DNA of 64,000 nucleotides from NCBI RefSeq assembly GCF_030272615.1, contig NC_081413.1, forward strand, positions 446,004,538 through 446,068,537. The letters are read 5' to 3'. Source of the stretch: Cryptomeria japonica (taxonomy: Eukaryota > Streptophyta > Pinopsida > Cupressales > Cupressaceae). Position numbers and translations under genes: made by a program. Below, piece after piece: positions 23,209 through 34,664 of this stretch. A model generated the notes under the pieces. It saw nothing but the letters and a program-made list of their open reading frames with translations, was not told the origin of the DNA and ran no database searches. How positions within the stretch are numbered: the stretch's first letter is position 1; every line of letters begins with the position of its first letter.

Positions 23209-25792
23209 AATTTATAAATATATATTTTTTTTTTCAATAAGATTTACATCCAATTTTTTTTTAAAAAAAAAATAACAAGGAAAAACATTATGTAAAATCA
23301 AATTACATGCGCACATATATATATATATATATATTTGGTATATAAACTTAGGCTCTTTTTATTTATTTATTTTAATTGCTGATAAAAAGAATGAAGCAAA
23401 TCTATTGTTAAGCTTTTTATCAACACTAATTAGAAATACAATTTAGAAATACAATTTAGGAAATACTATTTAGAAACACAATATACTTTTCTATAATAAA
23501 TACATTCATTGATTTCTCAACTAATAAAACGACTAATTTATTTACATGTTAACAGCAAATACAAATCATGATTTTCTGCAATTAAATTGGAGAGAGATTC
23601 TCAGCTAAAAAGAAGAACTCAGATTTAAATAAAACTGATTTTTATTTTTTTTTATATTACAAAACAACCTTTTGCATGCAAATCAAGCAATCCCTTTACT
23701 TTTCAAAATAGAAATAGAAATATATCTGGCTTTTTACAACTTGCCTCTCATTCAACGAACGAGGTATTTTTCTACTAACAAATTTAAACAAATAACTGCA
23801 AATGGATTTAAGTATCTTCAACAATAATCTTCTGCATCTTTTCACTGTTCCTATTCTCTTCTCCTCACTTTTCCTGCATAATTAAACACAATATGACCAT
23901 GGAGTGCTCACCTCCTAGCCTAGGCTAACTGGTAGCCACCCCCGAGCTCGGAGAACCAATTCCTAGATGGGTAACAAACAGGCAAACACATAGAAGGCAA
24001 AATACATACAGATTTTCAGACACACTCCCAACTTGGCTTCACAGCACCACACTTTGGTGATGATCTTTTCAAAGGGTGGTAGTGGACCAATACCCTGAGG
24101 AGAACTGCAAGTATAGAAAAACAAGTAGCCACCTCATGGCACAATAAACATATCAAGAATCTCAACCCCTTATTCCTTATGTCCCCCAAAGGCATTCTAG
24201 CCTTATATCCCTCCGTATGACCCCCATTGCACAAACAGGCCATACAGCAAGGGTCACACAAAGATCCCTTGTGATCGCTCTCAAAGAGAGTCTCTCACTC
24301 GAGGGTTGTCACTGCTACCACCCACAAGATCCTCTTCTCTCCCAAGAGTAAGAGGTCTTGAGAAAACTCCCAAAACACAACAAGGCATAATGAAAGATTT
24401 TCAAACGAAATTCTAAAACAAGACATACACAAAAACACAGATTCCTTTCACCAAATCATACACTCAATCACATGCAAGAAAATAACCATTTAAAAGAATA
24501 ATCAAACCAACCTTATTCTGCCCAATGGTAAATTTGATATTTGAGGAAGAGCTGCCCAATCCACGAATCTTCTTTCTTCTTCCCTTAGTTAAATTTTTCT
24601 ATTCCAAACTATTATTTTCTTTTCAAAGTTTCTCTTGTCCCCAAAAGTGGAGAGTGGGTGATTACCCTCCAATTCCCAAAAATCTTTTTTAAGAAGCTCA
24701 TTCTCTAAGTCTCACAAGTTTCTAAAAACCAAAAAGGAAAGAAAAGCAGAATGCAAAAAGACTCTCATTCCAAAAGGAAAATCTCAACTAGATTAAAACT
24801 TCTAATTTTCAATTTTCGCACAACTCAAAAAAGCCAATTTTTAAAGCGTCAAAAAGATCATTAAAAAGTAGAAACTTGCCTAAAATTACCCCTAACCCCT
24901 AGGTATACCTTATGGGCTTTAGGAAACCCTATTAAACTACCCCTAGGTGTTCATTTAACCCATTTTAAACTCCTCTGAAGTTTATTTTCGGGTCAAACAT
25001 ATGTTGACCACTCCAAGGATTATATACCCAAAGTAGTTATAACAACACATTATATTATTTAAGAAAAACTATAGTTAAATAGTTTCCCACCAAGAGACAC
25101 AAATAAAACATTTAAATTTAAATCCACACATGTCAAGTGACACAAATAAAACACTTTTACAAATTAAAATATGGAATGGTCTCTTGTGGTTTTTACACAT
25201 TAAATTAAATAACACTTAACACTCATGCAACATATATTGTTACGAATAAAATACAACACAAACGGGGTGTTGTCTCTCCAAATAGACAACCCCTGGCTTA
25301 CGAACATACATAAGTCTAGGTTTGGTTCTCCGTAATTTCCATGGTCACATGGTAAATTCCCTGCGCATCTCAATTTACACATTAGTACTTTCAAATATCC
25401 ACATATAATATAATTCAAAGGAATACAATACACATCATCACTTGCATACAATTTTCATCTGCACAGATTAAATACATCTTTTATCAAGCAAATTCTCATA
25501 AGCAATTTCATCCCAATTCACATAAACTTAACCATACATCATAGTTCAATATTCAGAGTAAAGTCCTGCAAATTCAATAACGACATCTATCATTGCAATA
25601 TCATCCTATCTAACAATCATGTAGTGTTATATCTCATAAAGCATATAAGTAAATCATCAAATCATAGCAATGTTATCCAAATCCTAAAATCATATAAGTT
25701 CTAAGTCTCAAAATGCATCAAAATAAAGTATCCATAATAGTCTAAATATAAAATCCATTGAATGTCAGACTGAGTCGAGGTGAGGCCTCACA
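22173..25792 (-). mobile_element. Inner gypsy 3' LTR (3,620 bp)
   Basis: Begins TGTCATGCCC and ends GGCCTCACA on the plus strand (element sense TGTGAGGCC...GGGCATGACA). It contains the hairpin array at 22943-23110, AT microsatellites near 22655, 23172 and 23316, and long blocks shared with the solo LTR at 3465. It has no gene; the small frames repeated in both LTRs are a consequence of LTR identity. Confidence 0.92.
22943..23110. repeat. Array of five hairpins in the inner gypsy 3' LTR
   Basis: Palindromes at 22943-22962 (CACTGTG-TTAACG-CACAGTG), 22974-22995, 23015-23036, 23056-23077 and 23091-23110. Spacing is 31, 41, 41 and 35 bp, and two of the middle ones are identical 22-mers of the form CCACTGTG-TGTCCA-CACAGTGG. 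The intervening GAGCCGCTGGCGGCTC is itself palindromic. Number, arm sequence and spacing match the array in the diverged solo LTR at 4519-4697. Confidence 0.88.
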
Positions 25793-25804
25793 TCCTCCCC
25801 CTCT
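25793..25804 (-). promoter_or_regulatory. Polypurine tract of the inner gypsy
   Basis: Element sense AGAGGGGGAGGA, ending at the 3' LTR terminus (LTR begins TGTGAGGCC). It would prime plus-strand DNA synthesis. Its first two bases are the last two bases of the pol stop codon TAG (25803-25805). Confidence 0.9.
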
Positions 25805-28706
25805 AGGCATGAACTTCCTCCTGGAGCTCATCAAAGAGGTTGGGGTACTCTGATCTCATACATGCTGCGTCCTCCCATGAAGCCGTAACCTCATCATAAC
25901 AATCCCACTGGACCCTAACCTGGTCCAGCTCTCGACCTTGAAGGGCCAATGTCCAACGTGCCAAAATGCGAATGGGCTCCAAAGCTAGCTGTCCGTCTGA
26001 CTCCACCTGCAAGGCATCCCAATCTAAAATGTGAGACTCATCATAGATATATTTTCTCAAAACTGAAACATGAAACACATCATGGATGCGTGACAGGCTA
26101 GGTGGCAATGCTAAACGGTAGGCAACTGGGCCTATCCTCTCAAGAATCTCAAAAGGTCCTACAAAGCGAGGTGTGAGCTTAGACCCCTTTCTGTAGCGGA
26201 TTGGACTCTTATGCGGTCGCACTCTCAAGAAAACTCTGTCTCCAACCAAGTAGCTATGATCTATCCTCTTTGCATCATCATATTTTTTCTGTCTATTCTG
26301 AGCCTCTCTGAGATGCTGCCTAATCAAATCCACCTGTTGTTCCATATCCTGAACTATCTCAGGACCAATAGCAACTCTATCCTCTAAGCGATCCCAACTC
26401 AAGGGCGTCCTGCAAGGCCTGCCGTATAATGCCTGATAGGGTGGCATCCCCAAAGAAGTATGATGCCCATTGTTATAGGTAAACTCCACTAAGGGAAGAT
26501 ACTCCTCCCACCGTGTCTGATGATCCATGACGTACATGCGAAGCATATCCTCTAACACCTGATTGACCCTCTCTGTCTGACCATCTGTCTCCGGGTGATA
26601 GACTGTGCTGAAATTGAGCTTAGTGCCCATAGCTGCTTGTAATGACTTCCAAAAGGAAGAAGTGAAAAGAGAATCCTTGTCAGAAATAATCTTGCGGGGT
26701 ATGCCATGTAGTCTAACAATGTCTCACAAGAATACTTGTGCTACTGCTAGAGCTGTGAATGTGGTACGAATTGGTGAAAAGTGAGCTACTTTGGTCAACT
26801 TGTCAACTGTCACCAAGATAGCATCATGGCGACGAGAAGAAATAGGAAGACCAATGATGAAATCCATGGATATAGTATCCCACTTCCACTCTGGTATAGC
26901 ATGAGACTGAAGCAACCCACCTGGATGGCGGTGCTCCGCCTTTACCCTCTGACACTCAAGGCATTGAGCTACTATCTCAGCAATGAGCTGCCGCATTCTT
27001 GGCCAATGATACAACTATCTCAAGTCAGCATGCAACTTCTTAACCTCGGGATGTACTGCATAAGGAGCTCTATGAGCCTCCATGACAATGAACTCTTGCA
27101 ATCCTTCGGAGGAAGGTACATAAATGTGCCCTCTGTGGCGTAACAGTCCATCGAACTCCAAAGAATAATCCACATATTTCCCTTCTAGAGTAACCTAAGA
27201 TCGTATTACCTGACCAACCTCTGCATACCATCCATCCTCTGGCAAGTGCTGAAGTATACGGTCTCTCAAATCCATGCCCATGGATATGGTGTAAACCTCG
27301 TGATGTCTCCTACTCAAGGCATCTGCAACTACATTTTCCTTACCTTTGATGTAGTGAACGTCAAAATCATATTCGTACAAGAACTCCATCCATCTCTTCT
27401 GATGTGCATTAAGGTTCAGCTGAGTGAAGATGTATTGAAGACTCTGATGATCTGAATGCAACTCGAAGTGATGTCCTAAAAGGAAGTGTCTCCACATCAC
27501 AAGTGCATGCACTACTGCTGCGAGCTCAAGGTCGTGACTGGGATAATTAAGTTCATGAGTCTTAAGTTTCCTAGACTCGAAAGCTATGGCCCTACCATCC
27601 TGCATAAGAACTGCCCCTAAACCCTCTAGAGAAGCATCTGTACAAACCATGAAGTCATCTGTAGGATCTGGTACAACAAGGATAGGAGCGCTAGTAAGTG
27701 CATTCTTGAGTTCCTGAAAGGCCTTCTTGTACTTCTCTGTCCACTCAAATTTCTTCCCTTTACGCTAAAGAGAAGTAATAGGGTGTGCGACTCTGGAAAA
27801 TCCCTCGACAAAACGTCGGTAATACCCTGCTAAGCCCATGAAACTCCTGACCTCTATCACACTGGTAGGTGCTGGCCAATCCATAATAGCCCTAATCTTT
27901 GATGGGTCAACTAAGATCCCATCACCGGAAATAACGTGCCCAAGGTACTTAACCTCAGACTGAAAGAAAGCACACTTCGATAGGCTGCCAAACAACTGAT
28001 TATCCCGCAAACACTGCAATACCTATTTTAGGTGCTCCTCATGCTCCTTCTCATTCCGAGAATATATCAGTATATCATCAAGGAACACAACAACAAAATG
28101 GTCCAGAAAGGTATGAAACAGCCCATTCATGAGGCTCATAAAAACTGCTGGTGTATTCGTAAGTCCAAAGGGGACTACGGTAAACTCATAGTGACCATAT
28201 CTAGTGCGAAATGTCATCTTGTGGATATCACATTCCACTATTCTCAACTGATGGTATCCTGACTTCAGATCTATTTTGGAATAGACTTTGGTACCCTGAA
28301 GCTGGTCGAATAAATCATCAATTCTGGGCAAAGGATATTGGTTTTTGATGGTTACTTTATTTAGCTGACGATAATCCATACACAATCGGAGAAATCCATC
28401 CTTCTTCTTAACGAAGATGACTGGTGCACCCCAAGGGGATACACTAGGATGAATATGACCCTTCTCAAGGAGTTCCTCAAGCTGAATTTTAAGTTCATTT
28501 AACTCATTTGTGGTCATCCTATAAGGTGCTCTGGAAACTGGCTCGGCTCCTGGTACTAGGTCTATATGAAAATCAATCTCTCTACGGGGAGGCATTCCCG
28601 GCAACTCTAAAGGAAATACATCTGAATATCCTTTAAGGATAAGATGGTCATCGAGCGATGTTTCTTTTTCTTTCCTCTTCTCCTCTGTCACTGATAGTGA
28701 TAGCAA
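25803..28706 (-). pseudogene. Inner gypsy pol: RT, RNase H, integrase, chromodomain-like tail
   Basis: One minus frame. [67 protein letters not shown], active site [12 protein letters not shown] (about 28100-28060). RNase H: CTDASLEGLGAVLMQDGRA (from 27650), DLELAAVVHAL, LHSDHQSLQYI, ending VVADALSRR. Integrase: zinc-finger region to CLECQRVKAEHR, then [19 protein letters not shown] and [14 protein letters not shown], so the D, D and E residues are kept. The tail [20 protein letters not shown]...ASWEDA resembles the plant chromovirus chromodomain-like end. Stops are TAG at 28023, 27765, 27195 and 27015, and TGA at 26724. The normal stop TAG overlaps the PPT. The start is taken where the frame opens; it overlaps the protease frame by about 60 bases. 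Confidence 0.9.
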
Positions 28707-30561
28707 AAAGTTGACATCCCTTCCGCATGCTCCGCTTAAGCTGCATTGCGGAGATCATATGAAAAGACATGGGCCTCTGAATCCCGGTAATAACTATGGG
28801 TGAACCATGATCATCCTCACACTTGATCTTTTTTAGGCGGCAATCCATCTTGGCTCTGTGGGCATAAAGCCAATCCATGCCAAGTACGATTCCGTAAGAT
28901 CCAAGTGGAGTCACTCTAAGGTCTACTAAAGTGGTGGTCTTGCCAATCTGCAGCTGACATGCCCTAACCTCTGATTCCACTGACACTCTAGCTCCTGAAG
29001 CTAATTCCACTTCCCAACTGACACCCTGTCTAGTTGCCACTAGCCCGCAACGCTCTACAACCAATGGAGATATAAAGGAGTCAGTAGCTCCTGAATCAAA
29101 CAAAATAGATACATTGTTACCTTTGATTATACCTGAAGATTCGATAACCGTGGCCTGATGCTCAACCTAGCAGTTGTCGACCGCTGTGAATACTCTATGG
29201 GACCTACCCATATCACCAACTGTTGGCTCTGAAGCGGCCATCCGCTGACTTCTTGCCACCTGTCCTTGAGGGCAATCCCTTGCCATATGCCCCATGGCTC
29301 CACATGTAAAGCAAGCACCCTGTGCCTGAAACTGGGCACCCTAAGGCCTAGAGAATGCCTGACCTCCTGTCCTACTGGATCTGCTGTACCCACCCCTGGA
29401 GGACTGTTGAGTCCCCGCCAGCTGTGTGTACTGCCCCTGTGCTCTCTAATCACGTTTCTGTCCCTGAGTCTGCCATTGCTTGGGCTTGGAGCCCTGCTGA
29501 TACTGTGGAGGCTTCTGCCTCTGGTTCTATGGTGTTTGTTGTGGAGGAGGGGGTTTGGAGAACCCCTGAGAATTTTGGTTGTTTCCTTTCCAATGTGGTT
29601 TCTAGAATCCATAAGTCTGAGGTGCAGAATTTCAGTTCTGAAACCGATCCCTATTGTCCTGTGGTCTGACCTGAATTTCCTCGGCAATCAGTGCCTTCTC
29701 TACAGCAACTCGAAGGCTCTCTAGTGCGGACATCCTAATAGGCCCAGCTATACTGGCATTTAATCCCCTGATGAAGCGGTTTACAAGGAGTTTCTCATCC
29801 TTTAGATAATCTACATAAGGCAACAACTCAAAGAATTTACTCTCATAGTAGGTTATTGACAAGCCTTTTTGTTGGAGATCGTGAAATTCGTCTATACAAC
29901 GCTGCCTGAAGTGTTCTCTCTCACGAAACCTCTCTGTGAATATCTCCCAAGTGAGAGTATCAGGAACTAATCCGCATTTGTACTCTTCATGTCTCCACCA
30001 AGTGGAGGTTGTCCCTCTCAGTAGATGAACTGCAACACGTGCTTGCAAGTTGCTCTCATAAGCATGCAACACAAAGCACCTCTCAAGACTCAAAAGCCAT
30101 GCCTTGGCCTCTACTCCATTTGTAGAACCTCAGAAGGATGGTGGTTGGAGGCACATGACCTCCCTGATGAGATCCCCTGGATCTCGACGAGCTCTCTCAA
30201 AATAAACTGGTTCCACCGCTGGAGGTGGTCCTGGCATATGCACAGACTCTGGCTCATTACTACCCTGACTCCCTACAGGAATCGGAGCTGGGCTCCTGCT
30301 TCACTCTCTATCAACAGATCTATGACTCCCAGAGTCATGACTCCTAACCTGAGGGTTCTCTGCTGGGATCCTTTCCTGAACTATGCCAATAAGATTCTGA
30401 ATGGCTGCTAAGAGGTCTCGGTTAGGTTCATTTGGCTGTTCGGGAGGTGCTCCTAGGTTCTCCTCTGGAACTGATGCCTCCCTCTCTACCTCTTCGTGTG
30501 CTATGCACACACGTCTAGGACCCCATCCGCGCTTGCGAGCTTGTCGCGTCGTCGGAGGCAT
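28648..30561 (-). pseudogene. Inner gypsy gag-protease
   Basis: Start taken at the ATG giving MPPTTRQARKRGW; an ATG 21 bases further upstream is in the same frame. Gag capsid-like part at 30090-29680 (LRGTTSTWWRHEEYKCGLVP, FRQRCIDEFHDLQQKG, YVDYLKDEKLLVNRFIRGL). A Gln/Pro-rich basic linker follows, then a CCHC knuckle (CFTCGAMGHMARDC, near 29310-29270). Protease comes next with LFDSGATDSFIS (29100) and GIVLGMDWL (28890). Stops: TGA at 30301, 30130 and 29632; TAG at 29602, 29527, 29446, 29341 and 29167. The frame closes at 28648 while pol runs in another frame, so a frameshift separates them. Tekay-type elements usually have one gag-pol frame, so this is probably a mutation. Confidence 0.88.
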
Positions 30562-30723
30562 CCTTAGAGGAAAATAAGGCAAAACAATTAATTAATTAAT
30601 TTCTTTTAGAATAATATTTAATTCAATTAAATTCAAAAGTCTGATAAAATCAATTTAACAAAATAATTTTAAATATTCTAAGGCGAAACGTAAGTGGAGT
30701 AAGGTTCCTAGTGTGGAAACCTT

Positions 30724-30735
30724 GCTCTGATACCA
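30724..30735 (-). promoter_or_regulatory. Primer-binding site, tRNA-iMet, inner gypsy
   Basis: Element sense TGGTATCAGAGC, three bases (TTT) after the 5' LTR terminus GGCATGACA. This is the standard 12-base match to the 3' end of plant initiator tRNA-Met and fixes the right LTR as the 5' LTR. Confidence 0.95.
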
Positions 30736-31390
30736 AAATGTCATGCCCAAAATTTAGGGCAAAAATGGAAAGATTTTTTTTCGAAAATAATAATTAATTA
30801 ACAAATTCGCTCACATGACAAGCGTTAAAGTATTTGCCATATCTATGTTCGAGCTAATGCTGAAACATTCCAAGCATCAATTATAGTTTAATTTTATTCG
30901 CGGAATTCCAACTGGTCTAATTTTATCTCCATGAGATACCTAGTCTTTAAATTTTATTAAATCAATCACATTAAAGAAATAGGAGAGGAAGATTAATTCA
31001 ATCTCCAATAAGACTATAAAGTCTAAACATCCATTTTAAAATGTTAATGCTCTAATTAAATTAACTAAGGCAAAATTAAGTATTTATTATATTAAATACA
31101 TTTGAAATTATAAGGCTAGGCTTTATTCTTAAAATTATATATTTCTCTTTCTTTTACCTCCTATTAGTAATCATACGGAGGTATTTAAATATTTAAATCT
31201 CTTTTAAATACTTATTCCAAAATATAACCAGAATATATATATATATATTAATCCTTTAAAAATAACTTACCAATATAATAGTCAGTATGCCTTCCAACCC
31301 TAATTAGGGATTTTTTTTATTATATATATGTATTAAATGACTCTAAAGTATCATATTATTTTTATTTCATTTACCCTAGCCCTACCCGGG

Positions 31391-31770
31391 CTAGGGTTTA
31401 ATCTTTTTTTTTTATTACCACTTAATTTCCACAGGGCCGAAACCCCATGGTGGCGGGCACGATTCTTTTTTTTTATGTAGTTTTTGTTGTTTGCAGAGGG
31501 GCAATGGGCTGAGGGCGCTACTATGTGAATGCACAGTGGTGGTGCGACACCACTGTGTGTCCACACAGTGGGAGCCGCTGGCAGCTCACACCACTGTGTG
31601 GACACACAGTGGTGTCGCGCCACCACTGTGCGTTCACACAGTGGCGCCCTCGGCCCGTCACCCCTCTGCAAACGACAAAACCTGCATAAAAAAAAAATTG
31701 TGGCTGCTGCCATGGGGTTTCGGCCCTGTGGAAATTAAGTGGTAATCAAAAAAAAAAGATTAAACCCTAC
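31391..31770. repeat. About 380-bp near-perfect palindrome in one LTR only
   Basis: The left arm starts CTAGGGTTTAATCTTTTTTT and passes through TTTCCACAGGGCCGAAACCC and TTGTTTGCAGAGGGG. The right arm is its reverse complement, ending AAAAAGATTAAACCCTA. The centre is near 31581, inside the palindrome GAGCCGCTGGCAGCTC, so the spacer is close to zero. Arms are about 190 bp with scattered mismatches. Hairpins at 31550-31571 and 31591-31612 are mirror copies. The other LTR (22820-23000) has one arm only. Confidence 0.85.
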
Positions 31771-31787
31771 CCAGCGGCTGCGGCCGA

Positions 31788-31880
31788 CACTGTGTGTCCA
31801 CACAGTGGGAGCCGAAGCGGCCCACACTGTGTGTTCACATAGTGAAAGCCGCACGGCCCACACTGTGTGCACACACAGTG
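31788..31880. repeat. Further hairpins right of the large palindrome
   Basis: CACTGTG-N6-CACAGTG palindromes at 31788-31807, 31834-31853 (arm CATAGTG) and 31861-31880. The last matches the fifth hairpin of the 3' LTR; the spacer sequences (GAGCCGAAGCGGCCCA) are not found there. Confidence 0.75.
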
Positions 31881-32112
31881 GGGTCCGCGAGCAAACCAAA
31901 ATTCGCTTTTATTTTTTTTAATTATTAATTTTTTTATAAATATATTTTATATAAATATATATATATATATTTAAATTTATATAAATTTATAAATATAAAA
32001 GTTATAAGGGTGAAAATATATAAATATATATATTTTTTTCAATAAGATTTACATGCAATTTTTTTTTTAAAACAAAATAACAAGGAAAAACATTATGTAA
32101 AATCAAATTACA

Positions 32113-32125
32113 TGCGCACATATAA

Positions 32126-32201
<76 letters not shown>
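32113..32201. repeat. AT dinucleotide microsatellite, expanded in the 5' LTR
   Basis: Almost uninterrupted TA repeat of about 80 bp. The same position in the other LTR (23316-23335) has about 20 bp, so the array changed length after insertion. Confidence 0.9.
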
Positions 32202-32203
<2 letters not shown>

Positions 32204-34659
32204 GGTATATAAACTTAGGCTCTTTTTATTTATTTATTTTAATTGCTGATAAAAAGAATGAAGCAAATCTATTGTTAAGCTTTTTATCAACACTAATTAG
32301 AAATACAATTTAGAAATACAATTTAGGAAATACTATTTAGAAATACAATATACTTTTCTATAATAAATACATTCATTGATTTCTCAACTAATAAAACAAC
32401 TAATTTATTTACATGTTAACAGCAAATACAAATCATGATTTTCTGCAATTAAATTGGAGATAGATTCTCAGCTAAAAAGAAGAACTCGGATTTAAATAAA
32501 ACTGAATTTTTTTTTTTATATTACAAACGAAGCTTTTGCATGCAAATCAAGCAATCCCTTTACTTTTCAAAAAAGAAATAGAAATATATCTGGCTTTTTA
32601 CAACTTGCCTCTCATTCAACGAACGAGGTATTTTTCTACTAACAAATTTAAACAAATAACTACAAATGGATTTAAGTATCTTCAACAATAATCTTCTGCA
32701 TCTTTTCACTATTCCTATTCTCTTCTCCTAACTTTTCCTGCATAATAAAACACAATATGACCATGGAGTGGTCACCTTCTAGCCTAGGCTAACTGGTAGC
32801 CACCCCCGAGCTCGGAGAACCAATTCCTAGATGGGTAACAAACAGGCAAACACATAGAAGGCAAAATACATACAGATTTTCAGACACACTCCCAACTTGG
32901 CTTCATAGCACCACACTTTGGTGATGATCTTTTCAAAGGGTGGTAGTGGACCAATACCCTGAGGAGAACTGCAAGTATGGAAAAACAAGTAGCCACCTCA
33001 TGGCACAATAAACATATCAAGAATCTCAACCCCTTATTTCTTATGCCCCCCAAAGGCATTCTAGCCTTATATCCCTCCGTATGACCCCCATTGCACAAAC
33101 AGGCCATGCAGCAAGGGTCACGCAAAGATCCCTTGTGATCGCTCTCAAAGAGAGTCTCTCACTCGAGGGTTGTCACTGCTACCACCCACAAGATCCTCTT
33201 CTCTCCCAAGAGTAAGAGGTCTTGAGAAAACTCCCAAAACACAACAAGGCATAATGAAAGATTTTCAAACGAAATTCTAAAACAAGACATAAACAAAAAC
33301 ACAGATTCCTTTCACCAAATCATACACTCAATCACATGCAAGAAAATAACCATTTAAAAGAATAATCAAACCAACCTTATTCTGCCCAATGGTAAATTTG
33401 ATATTTGAGGAAGAGCTGCCCAATCCATAAATCTTCTTTCTTCATCCCTTAGTTAAATTTTTCTATTCCAAACTATTATTTTCTTTTCAAAGTTTCTCTT
33501 GTCCCCAAAAGTGGAGAGTGGGTGATTACCCTCCAATTCCCAAAAATCTTTCTTAAGAAGCTCATTCTCTGAGTACTCACAAGTTTCTAAAAACCAAAAA
33601 GGAAAGAAAAGCAGAATGCAAAAAGACTCTCATTCCAAAAGGAAAATCTCAACTAGATTAAAACTTCTAATTTTCAATTTTCGCACAACTCAAAAAAGCC
33701 AATTTTTAAAGCGTCAAAAAGATCATTAAAAAGTAGAAACTTGCCTAAAATTACCCCTAACCCCTAGGTATACCTTATGGGCTTTAGGAAACCTTATTAA
33801 ACTACCCCTAGGTGTTCATTTAACCCATTTTAAACTCCTCTGAAGTTTATTTTCGGGTCAAACATATGTTGACCACTCCAAGGACTATATACCCAAAGTA
33901 GTTATGACAACACATTATATTATTTAAGAAAAACTATAGTTAAACACTTTCCCACCAAGAGACACCAATAAAACATTTAAATTTAAATCCACACATGTGT
34001 CAAGTGACACAAACAAAACACTTTTACAAATTAAAATATGGAATGGTCTCTTGTGGTTTTTACACATTAAATTAAATAACACTTAACACTCATGCATCAT
34101 ATACTGTTACGAATAAAATACGACACAAACGGGGTGTTGTCTCTCCAAATAGACAACCCCTGGCTTACGAACATACATAAGTCTAGGTTTGGTTCTCCGT
34201 AATTTTCATGGTCACATGGTAAATTCCCTACACATCTCAATTTACAGATTAGTACTTTCAAATATCCACATATAATATAATTCAAAGGAATACAATACAC
34301 ATCATCACTTGCATACAATTTTCATCTGCACAGATTAAATACATCTTTTATCAAGCAAATTCTCATAAGCAATTTCATCCCAATTCACATAAACTTAACC
34401 ATACATCATAGTTCAATATTCAGAGTAAAGTCCTGCAAATTCAATAATGACATCTATCATTGCAATATCATCCTATCTAACAATCATGTAGTGTTCTATC
34501 TCATAAAGCATATAAGTAAATCATCAAATCATAGCAATGTTATCCAAATCCTGAAATCATATAAGTTCTAAGTCTCAAAATGCATCAAAATAAAGTATCC
34601 ATAATAGTCTAAATATAAAATCCATTGAATGTCAGACTGAGTCGAGGTGAGGCCTCACA

Positions 34660-34664
34660 GGGTC
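34660..34664. other. Target-site duplication GGGTC, right copy of the inner gypsy
   Basis: Directly after GCCTCACA and followed by AAGGTCTACAAAATAAAGG, which continues the middle gypsy LTR. Confidence 0.93.

Larger units (their letters stand above)
22173..34659 (-). mobile_element. Inner gypsy element, Tekay/Del-like chromovirus with very long LTRs (12.5 kb)
   Basis: LTRs lie at 22173-25792 (3,620 bp) and 30739-34659 (3,921 bp). GGGTC is duplicated at 22168-22172 and 34660-34664, and the empty site is readable in the middle gypsy's other LTR (near 40892). The minus strand holds PBS, gag, protease, RT, RNase H, integrase with a chromodomain-like tail, and PPT in order. The first 178 aligned LTR bases show 9 differences (about 95 %), so this is the youngest layer. 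The gag-protease reads in one frame and pol in another. Thirteen premature stops make it non-autonomous. The clade call rests on the RT/INT wording and the chromodomain-like end. Confidence 0.92.
30739..34659 (-). mobile_element. Inner gypsy 5' LTR (3,921 bp)
   Basis: Aligns with 22173-25792 over its length. It is 301 bp longer, mainly because of a large inverted duplication (31391-31770) and an expanded AT microsatellite (32120-32200). The hairpin region differs from the other LTR and carries seven CACTGTG-type palindromes. Confidence 0.92.

Noticed and set aside
22872-23217. Repeat array with regular spacing that could suggest a CRISPR
   Set aside because: The repeats are short palindromes inside a plant LTR, with near-identical spacers and no cas genes.
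24016-25451. Open frames in the inner gypsy LTR that recur at 32880-34318
   Set aside because: Recurrence is explained by the two LTRs being copies; no motif, and the solo LTR does not keep the frames.
29266-29724. Plus-strand frames of 104-152 codons
   Set aside because: They are antisense to the gag-protease coding frame, which has recognisable CCHC and protease motifs.
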